From positions 1-64,000 of the forward strand of contig CAZOKZ010000013.1 in NCBI GenBank assembly GCA_964580585.1: a stretch of DNA of 64,000 nucleotides, read 5' to 3'. Of the stretch, positions 18,776 through 28,126 are shown one piece after another (position 1 is the first letter of the stretch; the number at the start of each line of letters is the position of its first letter). A model generated the notes under the pieces. The model saw only the letters and a list, made by a program, of their open reading frames with translations, did not search any database and was not told where the DNA came from. The stretch comes from CAZOKZ01 sp964580585. GTDB taxonomy: Bacteria > Sumerlaeota > Sumerlaeia > SLMS01 > JAHLLQ01. The translations under genes were made by a program, and so were the position numbers.

Positions 18776-19936
18776 ATGGAAAACGACCGTTTGACGCGAT
18801 TTAGTAGCCTTAAAATAAAAGGTTTCCGGCGGCTAAACGATTTGGAACTCGATCTGCGTCCATTTACCGTATTGATTGGGGCGAATGGTGTTGGGAAAAC
18901 CAGTCTTTTGGATGCATGGACTCTTCTGGCTCGGTCTGCAAAAGGAGAGTTATCTCAAACGATTTCGGAAATGCATGGTTTGACAGCGATGCGTTCGGGT
19001 GGTGTGGCGGAACGTATATCATTTCAAATCTCTATGCTAATTGAGAAAAAAAAACCAATCCTTTACGATCTAAATTTGGCGCCAGAAGGAACAGGTTATG
19101 TGATTGAAAGAGAAGATTTGCATGAATATCAGGATTCTACTCCCTTTAGCCTTCTCACGTCATACCTTCATTATGTTTATTACTCAGACCCCAAAACACA
19201 ACAATTGACTGAAGCTGATTGGGAGACCAAAGCTGGCCAGACAGCTCTTTCCCAAGTGCCCCCCATGTATAAAGAGCCAGAGCGATTTCGAAAAGCTCTG
19301 GCATCTTCCACATTTTATCATACACTGGATGTTGGTCCGCGTTCTCCCGTTCGTCTTCCCCAGCAAATGCATCCAGCCGAATTACCAGGCGCGAATGGAG
19401 AGGATCTCGTTTCTTGTTTATTCTATCTGCGCGAGACCGATAGCGAACGATTTGAGGCGGTGGAGGATGCCTTGCGAGCGGGATTTCCCGGATTCGAACG
19501 CTTAGAATTTCCTCCCGTTGCGGCGGGTACACTCGCGCTCGCTTGGCGCGACCGAAATTTTTCGCGCCCCATGTACATGCATCAGCTCTCTGAGGGAACA
19601 TTGAGATTCTTGTGGTTGGTAACGTTGCTTCAGTCACCTGGATTGACCGAGGTAACGCTGATCGACGAACCTGAGGTGAGCTTACACCCCGAGCTTCTCA
19701 ACCTCTTAGTTCATTTATTTCGCGAAGCGAGCCAGCGAACCCAGATCATTGTCGCTACCCACGCCGACCGGTTTGTTCGATTTCTCAAGCCTGAAGAAGT
19801 CGTGATTATGGATATTAATGAAGAAGGCTATTCGACCGCTACATGGGGAGACGATCTTGATTTGGATCGATGGCTTTCCGATTATACGCTCGATGAGTTA
19901 TGGGGAATGGGCGAAATGGGGGGGCGATCACGGTGA
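18776..19936 (+). CDS. SMC/RecF-like AAA_21 ATPase, probable defence ATPase
   Basis: ABC-type ATPase of 386 residues. Strand SLKIKGFRRL leads into Walker A (GANGVGKT, Lys41-Thr42); a signature-like LSEGTLRFLWLV lies near residue 275; Walker B with catalytic Glu is LIDEPEVSLHP near 295-305; and ATHAD near 326-330 gives the H-loop-like His. No coiled-coil arms are obvious. AAGGA stands nine bases before the ATG. The stop overlaps the next gene's start (GTGA), so the two are translationally coupled. ATPase plus TOPRIM-like pairs of this kind recall OLD and PARIS (AriA-AriB) immunity. Base composition is AT-richer than the flanks, consistent with acquisition. Confidence 0.88.
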   Translation: MENDRLTRFSSLKIKGFRRLNDLELDLRPFTVLIGANGVGKTSLLDAWTLLARSAKGELSQTISEMHGLTAMRSGGVAERISFQISMLIEKKKPILYDLNLAPEGTGYVIEREDLHEYQDSTPFSLLTSYLHYVYYSDPKTQQLTEADWETKAGQTALSQVPPMYKEPERFRKALASSTFYHTLDVGPRSPVRLPQQMHPAELPGANGEDLVSCLFYLRETDSERFEAVEDALRAGFPGFERLEFPPVAAGTLALAWRDRNFSRPMYMHQLSEGTLRFLWLVTLLQSPGLTEVTLIDEPEVSLHPELLNLLVHLFREASQRTQIIVATHADRFVRFLKPEEVVIMDINEEGYSTATWGDDLDLDRWLSDYTLDELWGMGEMGGRSR

Positions 19937-20538
19937 AGATTATCATCATGGTCGAGGGAGAAACCGAAAAAGTGTTTCTTCCATTTTTACGGGGATTCCT
20001 ACAAAATCGACTGAACAACATGCCCAAACTAAAGCCGAGTGTTTTTGATGGTGCCGTGCCGACGGGAGCAAAGTTAAAAAGGGCAGTTGAGAATTATTTT
20101 TCTGGCAAAGAGCCAGCGGATCACGTCATCTGGCTAACCGATGTTTACCCTGGGAAAGGCATTTGGACCACAGCCGAAGAAGCGAAGCAAAAAGCCCGCG
20201 AATGGGTTGGTCCAGAAGACAGATTTCATCCTCATGTTGCGCTTCATGATTTTGAAGCATGGCTTTTACCATATTGGGATCGAATCAAAAAGCTGGCAAA
20301 AACAGAACGGACTGCGCCTTCCGGCAAACCGGAATCCGTAAACCACATGAAACCACCCGCTTATCACATCAAGGAAGCCTATCACGTAGGCAAATGTCGT
20401 AAGGATTACAAGAAGCCCATCGATGCTCCAAAGATTCTAAAAGACCAGGACTTAATGATTTCCATCAACGCCTGTCCCGAGTTGAAAGCATTGGTAAATA
20501 CCATCCTTGAAATTTCAGGTGGGGATAAAATTCTATAA
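19933..20538 (+). CDS. DUF4276 TOPRIM-like protein, partner of the ATPase
   Basis: Predicted 201-residue effector/nuclease-like protein. I chose the GTG at 19933, which overlaps the upstream TGA by four bases. The N-terminal strand and acidic motif (IIIMVEGETEKVF, Glu8) and the later strand ending in Asp70 (VIWLTDVYP) fit a TOPRIM core. FHPHVALHDFEAWLLPYW and SINACPELKALVNTI are typical DUF4276 blocks. In related ATPase-TOPRIM systems the TOPRIM partner is a nuclease released or activated after the ATPase senses invasion. That role here is inference. Family assignment is by recalled motif pattern. Confidence 0.82.
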   Translation: MKIIIMVEGETEKVFLPFLRGFLQNRLNNMPKLKPSVFDGAVPTGAKLKRAVENYFSGKEPADHVIWLTDVYPGKGIWTTAEEAKQKAREWVGPEDRFHPHVALHDFEAWLLPYWDRIKKLAKTERTAPSGKPESVNHMKPPAYHIKEAYHVGKCRKDYKKPIDAPKILKDQDLMISINACPELKALVNTILEISGGDKIL

Positions 20539-20789
20539 AACTATTCAGTTTAGAGAGTGAACGGTCTCAATCCTGCGAAATTCCCTTGGACCTCGCCCGT
20601 CGGGGTCGGTAAAAAGAATCTCAGAAACCTAAAACGCTTGCCCATCGTCTGAAGCTCCGTTCCAAATTTGGCTGGAATCCTGGCCCTTGGTGGGAAAGCA
20701 TGACGAATACCCTTGATTTGTAACCCGCAGACCCACCGATACAGTTGAACACCAGGGGATCTTTTCTCCGCAGAGAGGAAATATCGTTC
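20539..20789. other. Leader region of glgB
   Basis: A 251-bp gap after the DUF4276 gene. Composition returns towards the chromosomal average. It carries AGAGGAA ten bases before the glgB ATG at 20790. No clear promoter, hairpin or small gene is seen. Confidence 0.5.
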
Positions 20790-23003
20790 ATGAACGCGAT
20801 CACCACGAACGAATTAGACGCCCTCGCCGGTGTCGAACACGGCGACCCACACCGCATTCTCGGGATTCACCCGGTTGGCGAATCCGCCAAGGCCAAGGAG
20901 TTGGCCTTCCGCGCATTTCACCCCGATGCCAGCAATGTCGAACTGCTGATCGAAGGGGTGTCGAAATCCTACATCATGAGTCGAATCCACGATGGCGGAA
21001 TTTTCGAAGCCGTGGTGCCGGTCAAGGACCTGCCCAAGCACTATAAGTACCAGTACAAATTTCATTTTCACGATGGCAATGTGTGGATTCGCCGCGATCC
21101 GTATCGGTACCTGCCGACACTGGGCGAAATGGACCTCTATTACGTGGGCGAAGGCCGCCACTGGCGCCTTTATGAAAAACTCGGCGCCCAGGTTCAAACC
21201 ATCGACGGCATCAAGGGTGTCAGCTTCGCCGTGTGGGCGCCAAACGCTCGTCGCGTCAGCGTGATCGGCGATTTTAACCGCTGGGACGGACGCCTTTGCC
21301 CGATGCGCCGTATGGGAGCAGCGGGAATCTGGGAAATATTCGTCCCCGGTCTGGACGAAGGCGAACTCTACAAATTTGAAATCAAGACCGCCCAGGGCCA
21401 TATCATCACCAAACTCGATCCGTTTGCCTTCTACACGGAAAAACGCCCCAAAACAGCAGGTGTCGTCTGGAATCGTGGCAAGTACGAATGGGGCGATACC
21501 GAGTGGATTGCCAGCCGCAAGAAACGCAATTGGCTGCACGAGCCCGTGGCGGTTTACGAAGTCCATCTGGGGTCGTGGATGCGCAGTCCGGAAAACCCGG
21601 ACGAGTTCCTCAGCTACCGCGAGATGGCGCCGATGCTGGTGGCGCACTGCAAAAAATATAACTTCAACTATGTCGAGTTCATGCCGCTGGCCGAGCACCC
21701 TTTTGACGGTTCATGGGGGTATCAGGTCACCGGATATTTTGCTCCGACCAGTCGATTTGGCAACCCGGACGAATTCAAATTCATGGTCGATGCCCTGCAC
21801 GAAGCGGGTATCGGCGTGATCGTCGATTGGGTGCCCGCTCACTTTCCGAAAGACGAACACGGCCTTCGCCAGTTCGACGGCACGGCGCTCTACGAACATG
21901 CCGATCCGCGCCAGGGCGAGCACAAGGACTGGGGAACGTTGATCTTTAACTTTGGCCGCCACGAGGTGTCCAACTTCCTGATTACCAACGCGTTGTATTG
22001 GCTGGACGAATATCACATCGACGGTCTGCGCGTGGACGCCGTGGCCTCGATGCTGTATCTGGATTACAGCCGCGAAGAAGGCGAATGGATTCCGAACGAA
22101 TACGGTGGCCGCGAAAATATCGAGGCGATCGAGTTCCTGCGCCGTTTGAATGAAGAAGTTCACGGCCAGTTCCCTGGCGCGTTTACGGTGGCGGAGGAAT
22201 CGACCTCCTTCGCGGGCGTCAGCCGCCCAACCTATGCCGGTGGCCTTGGTTTCACGTTCAAGTGGAACATGGGTTGGATGAACGACACGCTTTCGTACTT
22301 CACGAAAGACCCGATTTACCGCAGCTACCACCACAACGACCTGACGTTCTCGATGATCTACGCGTACAGCGAGAACTTTGTCCTGCCGATTTCCCACGAC
22401 GAAGTGGTGCACGGTAAAGGCTCGCTTCTGGGCAAAATGCCCGGCGACGACTGGCAGAAATTCGCCAATTATCGCCTGTTTATGAGCTATATGTGGACGC
22501 ACCCGGGCAAGAAGCTGATCTTCCAGGGCTGCGAATTTGCCCAGGGCCGCGAATGGAAACACAACCAGAGCCTGGATTGGCACGAATGCGGTCATGAAAG
22601 CCGCTTCAAGATCGAAAAACTCATTCAGGATCTCGGCGCGCTCTATCAGAACGAAGAGTGCTTGTGGAAATACGACCATGAGCCGCGCGGCTTTACCTGG
22701 ATCGATTGCAGCGACTGGCAATCGTCAGTGCTCTCGTACATTCGTTGGGGAGACAACGGCGACCATGTGATCGTGATTTGCAACTTTACGCCCACCACGC
22801 GGTATAACTACCGCATTGGCGTGCCGTGGCCGTGTTTCTACAAAGAAATCCTGAACACGGATTCAGCCATGTATGGCGGCAGCAACAATGGGAACGGTGG
22901 CGGCGTTTGGGCCGATCATTGGGCCATGCACAGCCATTATCATTCGGTAAACCTGACGCTTCCGCCCCTTTCGGTGTTGGTGCTCAAACCGACGAAAGAC
23001 TGA
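20790..23003 (+). CDS. glgB: 1,4-alpha-glucan branching enzyme
   Basis: Forms alpha-1,6 branches in glycogen (GH13_9), 737 residues. An N-terminal CBM48-type module (about 1-110) is followed by a second beta module (FAVWAPNARRVSVIGDFNRWDG) and the catalytic barrel. Catalytic nucleophile and acid are visible: LRVDAVASMLY (Asp), FTVAEESTSF (Glu), and PISHDEVVHGKGSL (transition-state Asp). The start at 20790 is preferred over 20745 because a ribosome site precedes it. No other glg gene is adjacent. It converges with rny across a strong terminator. Confidence 0.97.
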   Translation: MNAITTNELDALAGVEHGDPHRILGIHPVGESAKAKELAFRAFHPDASNVELLIEGVSKSYIMSRIHDGGIFEAVVPVKDLPKHYKYQYKFHFHDGNVWIRRDPYRYLPTLGEMDLYYVGEGRHWRLYEKLGAQVQTIDGIKGVSFAVWAPNARRVSVIGDFNRWDGRLCPMRRMGAAGIWEIFVPGLDEGELYKFEIKTAQGHIITKLDPFAFYTEKRPKTAGVVWNRGKYEWGDTEWIASRKKRNWLHEPVAVYEVHLGSWMRSPENPDEFLSYREMAPMLVAHCKKYNFNYVEFMPLAEHPFDGSWGYQVTGYFAPTSRFGNPDEFKFMVDALHEAGIGVIVDWVPAHFPKDEHGLRQFDGTALYEHADPRQGEHKDWGTLIFNFGRHEVSNFLITNALYWLDEYHIDGLRVDAVASMLYLDYSREEGEWIPNEYGGRENIEAIEFLRRLNEEVHGQFPGAFTVAEESTSFAGVSRPTYAGGLGFTFKWNMGWMNDTLSYFTKDPIYRSYHHNDLTFSMIYAYSENFVLPISHDEVVHGKGSLLGKMPGDDWQKFANYRLFMSYMWTHPGKKLIFQGCEFAQGREWKHNQSLDWHECGHESRFKIEKLIQDLGALYQNEECLWKYDHEPRGFTWIDCSDWQSSVLSYIRWGDNGDHVIVICNFTPTTRYNYRIGVPWPCFYKEILNTDSAMYGGSNNGNGGGVWADHWAMHSHYHSVNLTLPPLSVLVLKPTKD

Positions 23004-23128
23004 ATCGGGAAAGGATGAGGGATGGGGGATCGGGATGATTTGAATCTCTGGCCGCCCTACTCCCCCCGAACCCCGAACCTCCGCTATTTTCATCCTTCAT
23101 CCCTCCTGCCTCATCCCTTGAAAATAAA

Positions 23129-23160
23129 CTCGCCCCGAAGGTGGAAGCCTTCGGGGCGAG
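23129..23160. terminator. Bidirectional terminator between glgB and rny
   Basis: Perfect 13-bp stem CTCGCCCCGAAGG/CCTTCGGGGCGAG (23129-23141, 23148-23160) with a 6-nt loop. On the minus strand it is followed by TTTATTTT, serving rny; on the plus strand by tgttgtttt, serving glgB. Confidence 0.88.
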
Positions 23161-23191
23161 TGTTGTTTTCCAGTTTAGTGCTTCGAGGATT

Positions 23192-24760
23192 TTATCGAGC
23201 GTACTCGGTGTTGCGTGTCTCGCGGACGACGACGACTTTGATTTGGCCCGGGTACTGGAGCTCTTCCTCGATTCGTTTGGTCACGTTGCGCGCGAGCAGG
23301 CTGCACTCGTTGTCGTTGAGTTTGTCGGGTTCCACGATGATGCGGATTTCCCGTCCGGCCTGAATCGCGTAGGACTTTTCTACTCCCTCGAAGGATTGAG
23401 CAATCGCTTCGAGGTTTTCCAGACGCTTGATGTAGCTTTCGAGCGTTTCGCGTCGCGCGCCTGGTCTTGCTGCCGATACCGAATCCGCGGTGATAACGAT
23501 AATGGCAGTCAGGGTTCGGGGCTTGACCTCGTAGTGGTGGGCTTCAATGGCATGAACCACTTCGGGGCGTTCACGGTACTTCTTGGCGAGTTCAGCACCA
23601 ATGGCTGCGTGGGGACCTTCGATCTCGTGCGTGACGGCTTTTCCAATGTCGTGCAGCAGGGTCGCACGTTTTGCCAACTTGGCGTCGAGGCCAAGTTCGG
23701 CCGCCAGCATTTCGGCGATGTGCGCGCATTCCACGCTGTGCTTCAGGATATTTTGCCCATAACTGGTGCGGAATTTCAACCGGCCGAGCAGTTTGATCAG
23801 CTCGGGGTGCAGGTCGTGAATTCCCAGTTCGATACAGGCATTTTCTCCTGCTTCCCGCGCTTGTTCGAGAACTTGTCGTTCGGTTTTCTCGACAATTTCT
23901 TCGATTCGCGTCGGGTGGATACGTCCGTCCGAGATCAGTTTCTCCAGCACAAGGCGGGCGATTTCTCGCCGCATGGGATCGAAACAGGAAAGAACGACGG
24001 CTTCCGGGGTATCGTCAACGATCAGGTTAACGCCCGTGGCCTGTTCCAGTGCGCGGATGTTGCGCCCTTCGCGCCCAATGATTCTTCCCTTCATTTCTTC
24101 GTTGGGAAGATTCACAACCGAGACGGTGGTTTCCGTCACGGAATCGGTAGCGCAACGCTGGACAGCAAGCGTGAGGATCTGGCGGGCCTTTTTATCGGCG
24201 ATATCTTGCGTTTCGGCTTCCAGCCTCCGCACGAGAGCGGCGGCTTCCTGGTGGACTTCGGCTTCCAGGTTTTCCAGAAGAAGTTTTTTACCCTCCTCCT
24301 GGGTCATTCCCGAAACTTCCTCGGTTTTTCGGATCAACTCCTGACGAAGCTCGACCACCTTTTTGTTTTCGGCTTCGGTCCGTTTGATCCTTTCGTCGAG
24401 GTTTCGTTCCTTATCGCCAACGGATTGCTCGCGTCGGCCCAGCGTGTCCTCACGTTTATCCAGTTGTTCTTCGCGCTTGCGCAGACGGCTTTCGTCCCGG
24501 TCGATGTCCGATTTCCGACGGCTAAGGTCGGTTTCCAGTTTTTTCGTCCGTTCGGTAACCTTCTGCTGTGCTTCGATCTCTGCCTTATTCAGAAGAAGCT
24601 CGGCCTCTTTTTTGGCGGTTTCCACCACCCGGTCGGCTTCTTCCTGTGCCTTTTGGTAGCTACCTTCGCTACTTTTCCGTAAATGAAGCCCCCAACCCCA
24701 TGCGCCCAAGCCGACCCCAACAATCAGGGCGGCTATGGCTGCCAGTAGGATTGGGTCCAT
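23192..24760 (-). CDS. rny: Ribonuclease Y
   Basis: Membrane-anchored endoribonuclease that starts mRNA decay. Length 522 matches the family. An N-terminal transmembrane helix (1-22) is followed by a long charged coiled coil (about 30-200, [20 protein letters not shown] and similar), a KH domain (about 205-270, [17 protein letters not shown]) and an HD domain with metal ligands ([21 protein letters not shown]). A C-terminal alpha/beta segment ends the protein. Monocistronic, ending at the terminator shared with glgB. Confidence 0.97.
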   Translation of the reverse strand: MDPILLAAIAALIVGVGLGAWGWGLHLRKSSEGSYQKAQEEADRVVETAKKEAELLLNKAEIEAQQKVTERTKKLETDLSRRKSDIDRDESRLRKREEQLDKREDTLGRREQSVGDKERNLDERIKRTEAENKKVVELRQELIRKTEEVSGMTQEEGKKLLLENLEAEVHQEAAALVRRLEAETQDIADKKARQILTLAVQRCATDSVTETTVSVVNLPNEEMKGRIIGREGRNIRALEQATGVNLIVDDTPEAVVLSCFDPMRREIARLVLEKLISDGRIHPTRIEEIVEKTERQVLEQAREAGENACIELGIHDLHPELIKLLGRLKFRTSYGQNILKHSVECAHIAEMLAAELGLDAKLAKRATLLHDIGKAVTHEIEGPHAAIGAELAKKYRERPEVVHAIEAHHYEVKPRTLTAIIVITADSVSAARPGARRETLESYIKRLENLEAIAQSFEGVEKSYAIQAGREIRIIVEPDKLNDNECSLLARNVTKRIEEELQYPGQIKVVVVRETRNTEYAR

Positions 24761-24937
24761 TAACGGTTTGTACCTCCTTGGTCTGAATTGAGATGAGTTG
24801 TTTCGCTATCTTTCGGAGCCCATAGGGGAACCGATTCATTGACCAAAATCAACGATTGCTACAATTCGGATGGGGGGGCGAAGGTTGTCAATCCAGATTA
24901 CGGTTGTCGTCGGGATCAAGCGAGCACTTTTGCCGAT

Positions 24938-25351
24938 TTATTGAGGACGGAAGTCGTAAACAGCAACACGGCGTGTCAAGGGCTTCAGCTTTTCAACGAC
25001 GGCGCGCTCGTGCAGCGGATTTTCCAGGTAAGCTCGGTAGGCTCCCTCGTCGGTAAATCGCATCACCACCGCAAGATCGAAGGATGAATCCACTCCCGGT
25101 CGATCCGATTGATCGCTAATCAGTACCGGGCCGACATCGATGGATACCACGCCGGGCAACCGTTGAAAGGATTGAGAAGTCTCGATAAGGGCGGCAATTG
25201 CGCTCGGATCGCCTGGATTTTTCAGCCAGCAAACCACAACGTGCTCGACCGTTGCCCGTTCACGGGGCGAATTTGCGAGATTTTCAGGGCAACGAGCGCA
25301 TCCGGCGAGGACCGACAGGCAGAGCAGGAGAGAAAACAGGTATCTGGTCAT
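24938..25351 (-). CDS. Lipoprotein with Dabb (stress-responsive A/B barrel) domain
   Basis: Predicted lipoprotein of 137 residues. Signal MTRYLFSLLLCLSVLAGC gives a lipidated Cys18. The mature domain starts VEHVVVCWLKNPGDPSAIAAL and continues to AVYDFRPQ, the ferredoxin-like Dabb pattern (first strand with His-Val-Val, central LPGVVSIDVG). I chose the ATG at 25351, where the signal begins; an upstream in-frame start at 25396 adds residues that spoil the signal. Dabb proteins have varied or unknown roles; none can be assigned here. Confidence 0.8.
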   Translation of the reverse strand: MTRYLFSLLLCLSVLAGCARCPENLANSPRERATVEHVVVCWLKNPGDPSAIAALIETSQSFQRLPGVVSIDVGPVLISDQSDRPGVDSSFDLAVVMRFTDEGAYRAYLENPLHERAVVEKLKPLTRRVAVYDFRPQ

Positions 25352-25927
25352 GGGGCGAAAACCTCGTAACATAATAAGAATAAGCCATCTGCGCATTCAA
25401 TCGTGGTTGGGTCAAGGCTACAGAAGGAGCAGTGTAAAAAGCCCGATGAAATATGGCGCAACCCGTTGTTTTTTCACTCTGGCCAGACATGATCGGGCGG
25501 TTTTGGCGGATAAAAAGGATGGTTGTTGACCGAGTTTGGCGCGCGTTGCGTAAAATCGTGCCAAGAAAACGATTGATATTGTTAGATTTTAGCGGTCTTG
25601 CGTTATGAATTCTATGAGGAATTGAAATCGTTATTGACAGGGGTCGTTCGCCCTTGGTTTAACACGCGGAGCATAAAAAGGGAGAAGTCGTTTTTTAAAG
25701 CCGTTCGTAAGTCTTTGAGTTGACGAGCGCGGAAAAATGTCTCCTTACTCTCTTGGAGTGCAGCAGATCTTTATTAAGAACGGATGGGTATCCATGATCC
25801 CACACATTGACATGACCGAGGAGGGCTTGCGTTGGTTTGAAAACTATTTTGGTGAAGTGCACCCCCTGCTCTTCAAAACCCCCTTTGGGGAAATTACACC
25901 GAATGTAGTGAAAGGAGAACCAACCGC
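25352..25927. other. Long leader upstream of the major exported protein
   Basis: A 576-bp divergent gap. It holds a candidate promoter (25634-25663), a long AT-rich leader and a small hairpin (cccc-ttt-gggg, 25880-25890), then AAAGGAG ten bases before the ATG at 25928. The leader contains a 68-codon open frame (25737-25943) that overlaps the gene start; it lacks a good ribosome site and is not called. Confidence 0.55.
25634..25663 (+). promoter_or_regulatory. Candidate sigma-70 promoter for the exported protein
   Basis: TTGACA (exact -35) at 25634-25639 and TTTAAC (4/6 of -10) at 25658-25663, spaced 18 bp, about 265 bp before the coding start. This would give a long 5' untranslated leader. 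Confidence 0.45.
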
Positions 25928-28033
25928 ATGCAATATGGGTTGACGAAAAAAACCCTTGGCGTCCTGGTCGGCGCAGCTTTGCTCAGTGGTAGTGCCTTTG
26001 CCGCTGGCCCGACGCTTACGAATCTCCCGAACGTCGTTATCACGGATCGTAATAATCCTGCGACGTCCGCTTCCGCGTATGACTTGGATACGTCGGTAAC
26101 GGAAAACCGCTATCGTTTCACGGCAGCCTTTCGTCTGAAAGACTATGTGAACTACGGTGACAACTCTGACAGTGCGAAGGGCACGGTAAACTATCTGTTC
26201 CGCGAATTGGACTTTAGCTTCCAGCCTGTTGGCACGCACACCATCGAAATCAATGGCGATTCTCCGGTATCGACCATTCCTACGTATGACGACCTGGTTA
26301 ACAGCAGCTTCGGCGACGTTGTGTCCGCTGGCGCGCTTGATTTTATCAACGTTAATCAGTCCGTAAACAATGGTAACACTGCGGATTCGATACCTCGGGC
26401 TCCGTTTACGGACACGACGACGATCGAAATGTTCGTCGCCAGTACCGAAGTTCAGGACGAAATCGACTTCCAGACGTTCAGCGTCATCACGACGAACGAC
26501 GTCGATCCGCTCGATGACCACATCGAGTTCTCGACGGGTGTTTCGATCCTGACGCCGGAAATCTGCATCACCGATTTCGCTGGCTGGTATCCGATGACTG
26601 AAAACATCTACGTTGACTTCACTCAGGTTCCGCCTTTGACGCTGGCAACGTTCGATGTTCAGTATGAAGCTGCGGCTCCTCAGTATTCGCCGTCCGCTTC
26701 CGACACCGGCTCGACCAACGACTTCCTTGGCAATCCGTTTGGCGTCTTCCCGGCTGGCACGACCACGCTGACCGGTACGACCCAGGCTTCGCCGACGATC
26801 ATCGAAGCATCGGGCGCCTTCGGCGACCTCCTTGCGCCGCAATTCGTTGGCTTCTTGTCATGGCGTCGTGACTTGTCCATCAAGACAACGATCAACACGA
26901 CGGCTGGCCGCATCTACATGGCTCGCTGGACGATGTCCGACGACTCGGTTACAACCGCTGCCAATGCACCGCAGGTTCCGCAGGTTCGCTTCCGTTTGGG
27001 TGAATCCACGGACTACGGCTCTGGCGTTGCTTACGACGGCTTCTCCTACAATGGTGCCAACTCCATCGCGCTTGATAATGGAACACGTACGCATCGTTCC
27101 TACTACTACGCGCATGCGAACGGTGAAATCGGCTTCGGCTATGACATGGCTGACTATTTCAACGGTGCCAGCGCTAACATCGGCCTGATCTATCCGAACG
27201 GCCACCGTGACTACGGTCTGTCGCTCCACAGCGTTGAAGTCTTCAGCTTCGATCGCGCTGACTTGACCGACGAACAAGTCGAGTTCAACCAGGGTGAATC
27301 GTCTGCGACGATAACACTTGCTGGTGGACAGCCGACTCCTCCAGGCGGCGCCGTAAACTACGACGCAACCGCTTGGGAAGGTCCGCTGCGTGTCTTCCAG
27401 GAATCGGGCACAACACGTCCGATTACGATGACGAATGGCGGCGACGTACTGAGTATCGATCTGAGCCAGGGCGACAGCGCTGTGACGGCTCAGTGGGATA
27501 CCTACAAGTATGCTGCCAGCCCGCTCATCATCGCCGGTGGTTTGGATAACGGTACTGAAATCGTTAGCGCCGTTCCGAACGATCGCCTGATCATCATGGA
27601 TACGTGGTTGAGTTCGCCTGACGCTGCTGTTAGCAGCAACACGTTGCCAGTCGTTCGTATCGGCTTGACCACGGACGTTTGGGGCGAATCCGGCTCGACC
27701 GCTCCGCAGATTCTGCAGGGACGTTTCTCGTTCTTCCAGTTCCGCGGCAGCAACTACATCAACGAACACGTTGGCGTTCAGGTTCCGGCCGACATCGCGC
27801 TCGAGACTGGCGCTCGCCGCTACTCGGTCATCATGGAACCCCAGATCCAGAACTTCAACACGATCGATGTTCGCCCGCAGATCGACATCACAACCTACCC
27901 GCTGTTCGCTCGTACGGACTTCACCGCTACGAACCTGAACACGGCGTTTGATGAAGGTCAGTTGGACATCAACCGCGTTGTCATCTCGACCTACCAGTTG
28001 CCTGCTGACTTCGAATCAGCGCCTTGCAACTAA
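25928..28033 (+). CDS. Large exported protein, probable abundant surface or secreted protein
   Basis: Secreted protein of 701 residues with a clear signal (KKTLGVLVGAALLSGSAFA, cut after AFA). The mature part is beta-rich, acidic and Thr/Ser/Asn-rich, with at least two related modules: one near 290-430 (FLSWRRDLSIKTTINTTAG, VRFRLGESTDYGSG) and one near 530-690 (NDRLIIMDTWLSSPD, VVRIGLTTDVWGES). Codon choice is more biased (ggc, gct, gac, ttc) than in neighbours. With a strong ribosome site and a strong terminator, high expression is likely. It could be an S-layer-like or matrix protein; no SLH or anchoring motif is seen. Confidence 0.8.
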   Translation: MQYGLTKKTLGVLVGAALLSGSAFAAGPTLTNLPNVVITDRNNPATSASAYDLDTSVTENRYRFTAAFRLKDYVNYGDNSDSAKGTVNYLFRELDFSFQPVGTHTIEINGDSPVSTIPTYDDLVNSSFGDVVSAGALDFINVNQSVNNGNTADSIPRAPFTDTTTIEMFVASTEVQDEIDFQTFSVITTNDVDPLDDHIEFSTGVSILTPEICITDFAGWYPMTENIYVDFTQVPPLTLATFDVQYEAAAPQYSPSASDTGSTNDFLGNPFGVFPAGTTTLTGTTQASPTIIEASGAFGDLLAPQFVGFLSWRRDLSIKTTINTTAGRIYMARWTMSDDSVTTAANAPQVPQVRFRLGESTDYGSGVAYDGFSYNGANSIALDNGTRTHRSYYYAHANGEIGFGYDMADYFNGASANIGLIYPNGHRDYGLSLHSVEVFSFDRADLTDEQVEFNQGESSATITLAGGQPTPPGGAVNYDATAWEGPLRVFQESGTTRPITMTNGGDVLSIDLSQGDSAVTAQWDTYKYAASPLIIAGGLDNGTEIVSAVPNDRLIIMDTWLSSPDAAVSSNTLPVVRIGLTTDVWGESGSTAPQILQGRFSFFQFRGSNYINEHVGVQVPADIALETGARRYSVIMEPQIQNFNTIDVRPQIDITTYPLFARTDFTATNLNTAFDEGQLDINRVVISTYQLPADFESAPCN

Positions 28034-28067
28034 TGGTTGAAAGTTAGACTGTGTCGATAAGACACCG

Positions 28068-28102
28068 CCGGGCGGCTCGCAAGAGCCGCCCGGTGTTTTT
28101 TT
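28068..28102 (+). terminator. Strong intrinsic terminator after the exported protein
   Basis: Stem CCGGGCGGCTC/GAGCCGCCCGG (11 bp) with a gcaa tetraloop, then TG and seven T residues. It lies 35 bp after the stop codon, between convergent genes. Confidence 0.92.
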
Positions 28103-28126
28103 ATTCAAACGATAATTGGGAACCGA

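Noticed and set aside
23141..24682. 513-codon open frame antisense to rny
   Set aside because: Phe-rich composition is the mirror of rny's Glu/Lys-rich coiled coil; rny is certain.
25737..25943. 68-codon open frame in the leader of the exported protein
   Set aside because: No good ribosome site and it overlaps the true start; may be leader sequence, but coding cannot be supported.
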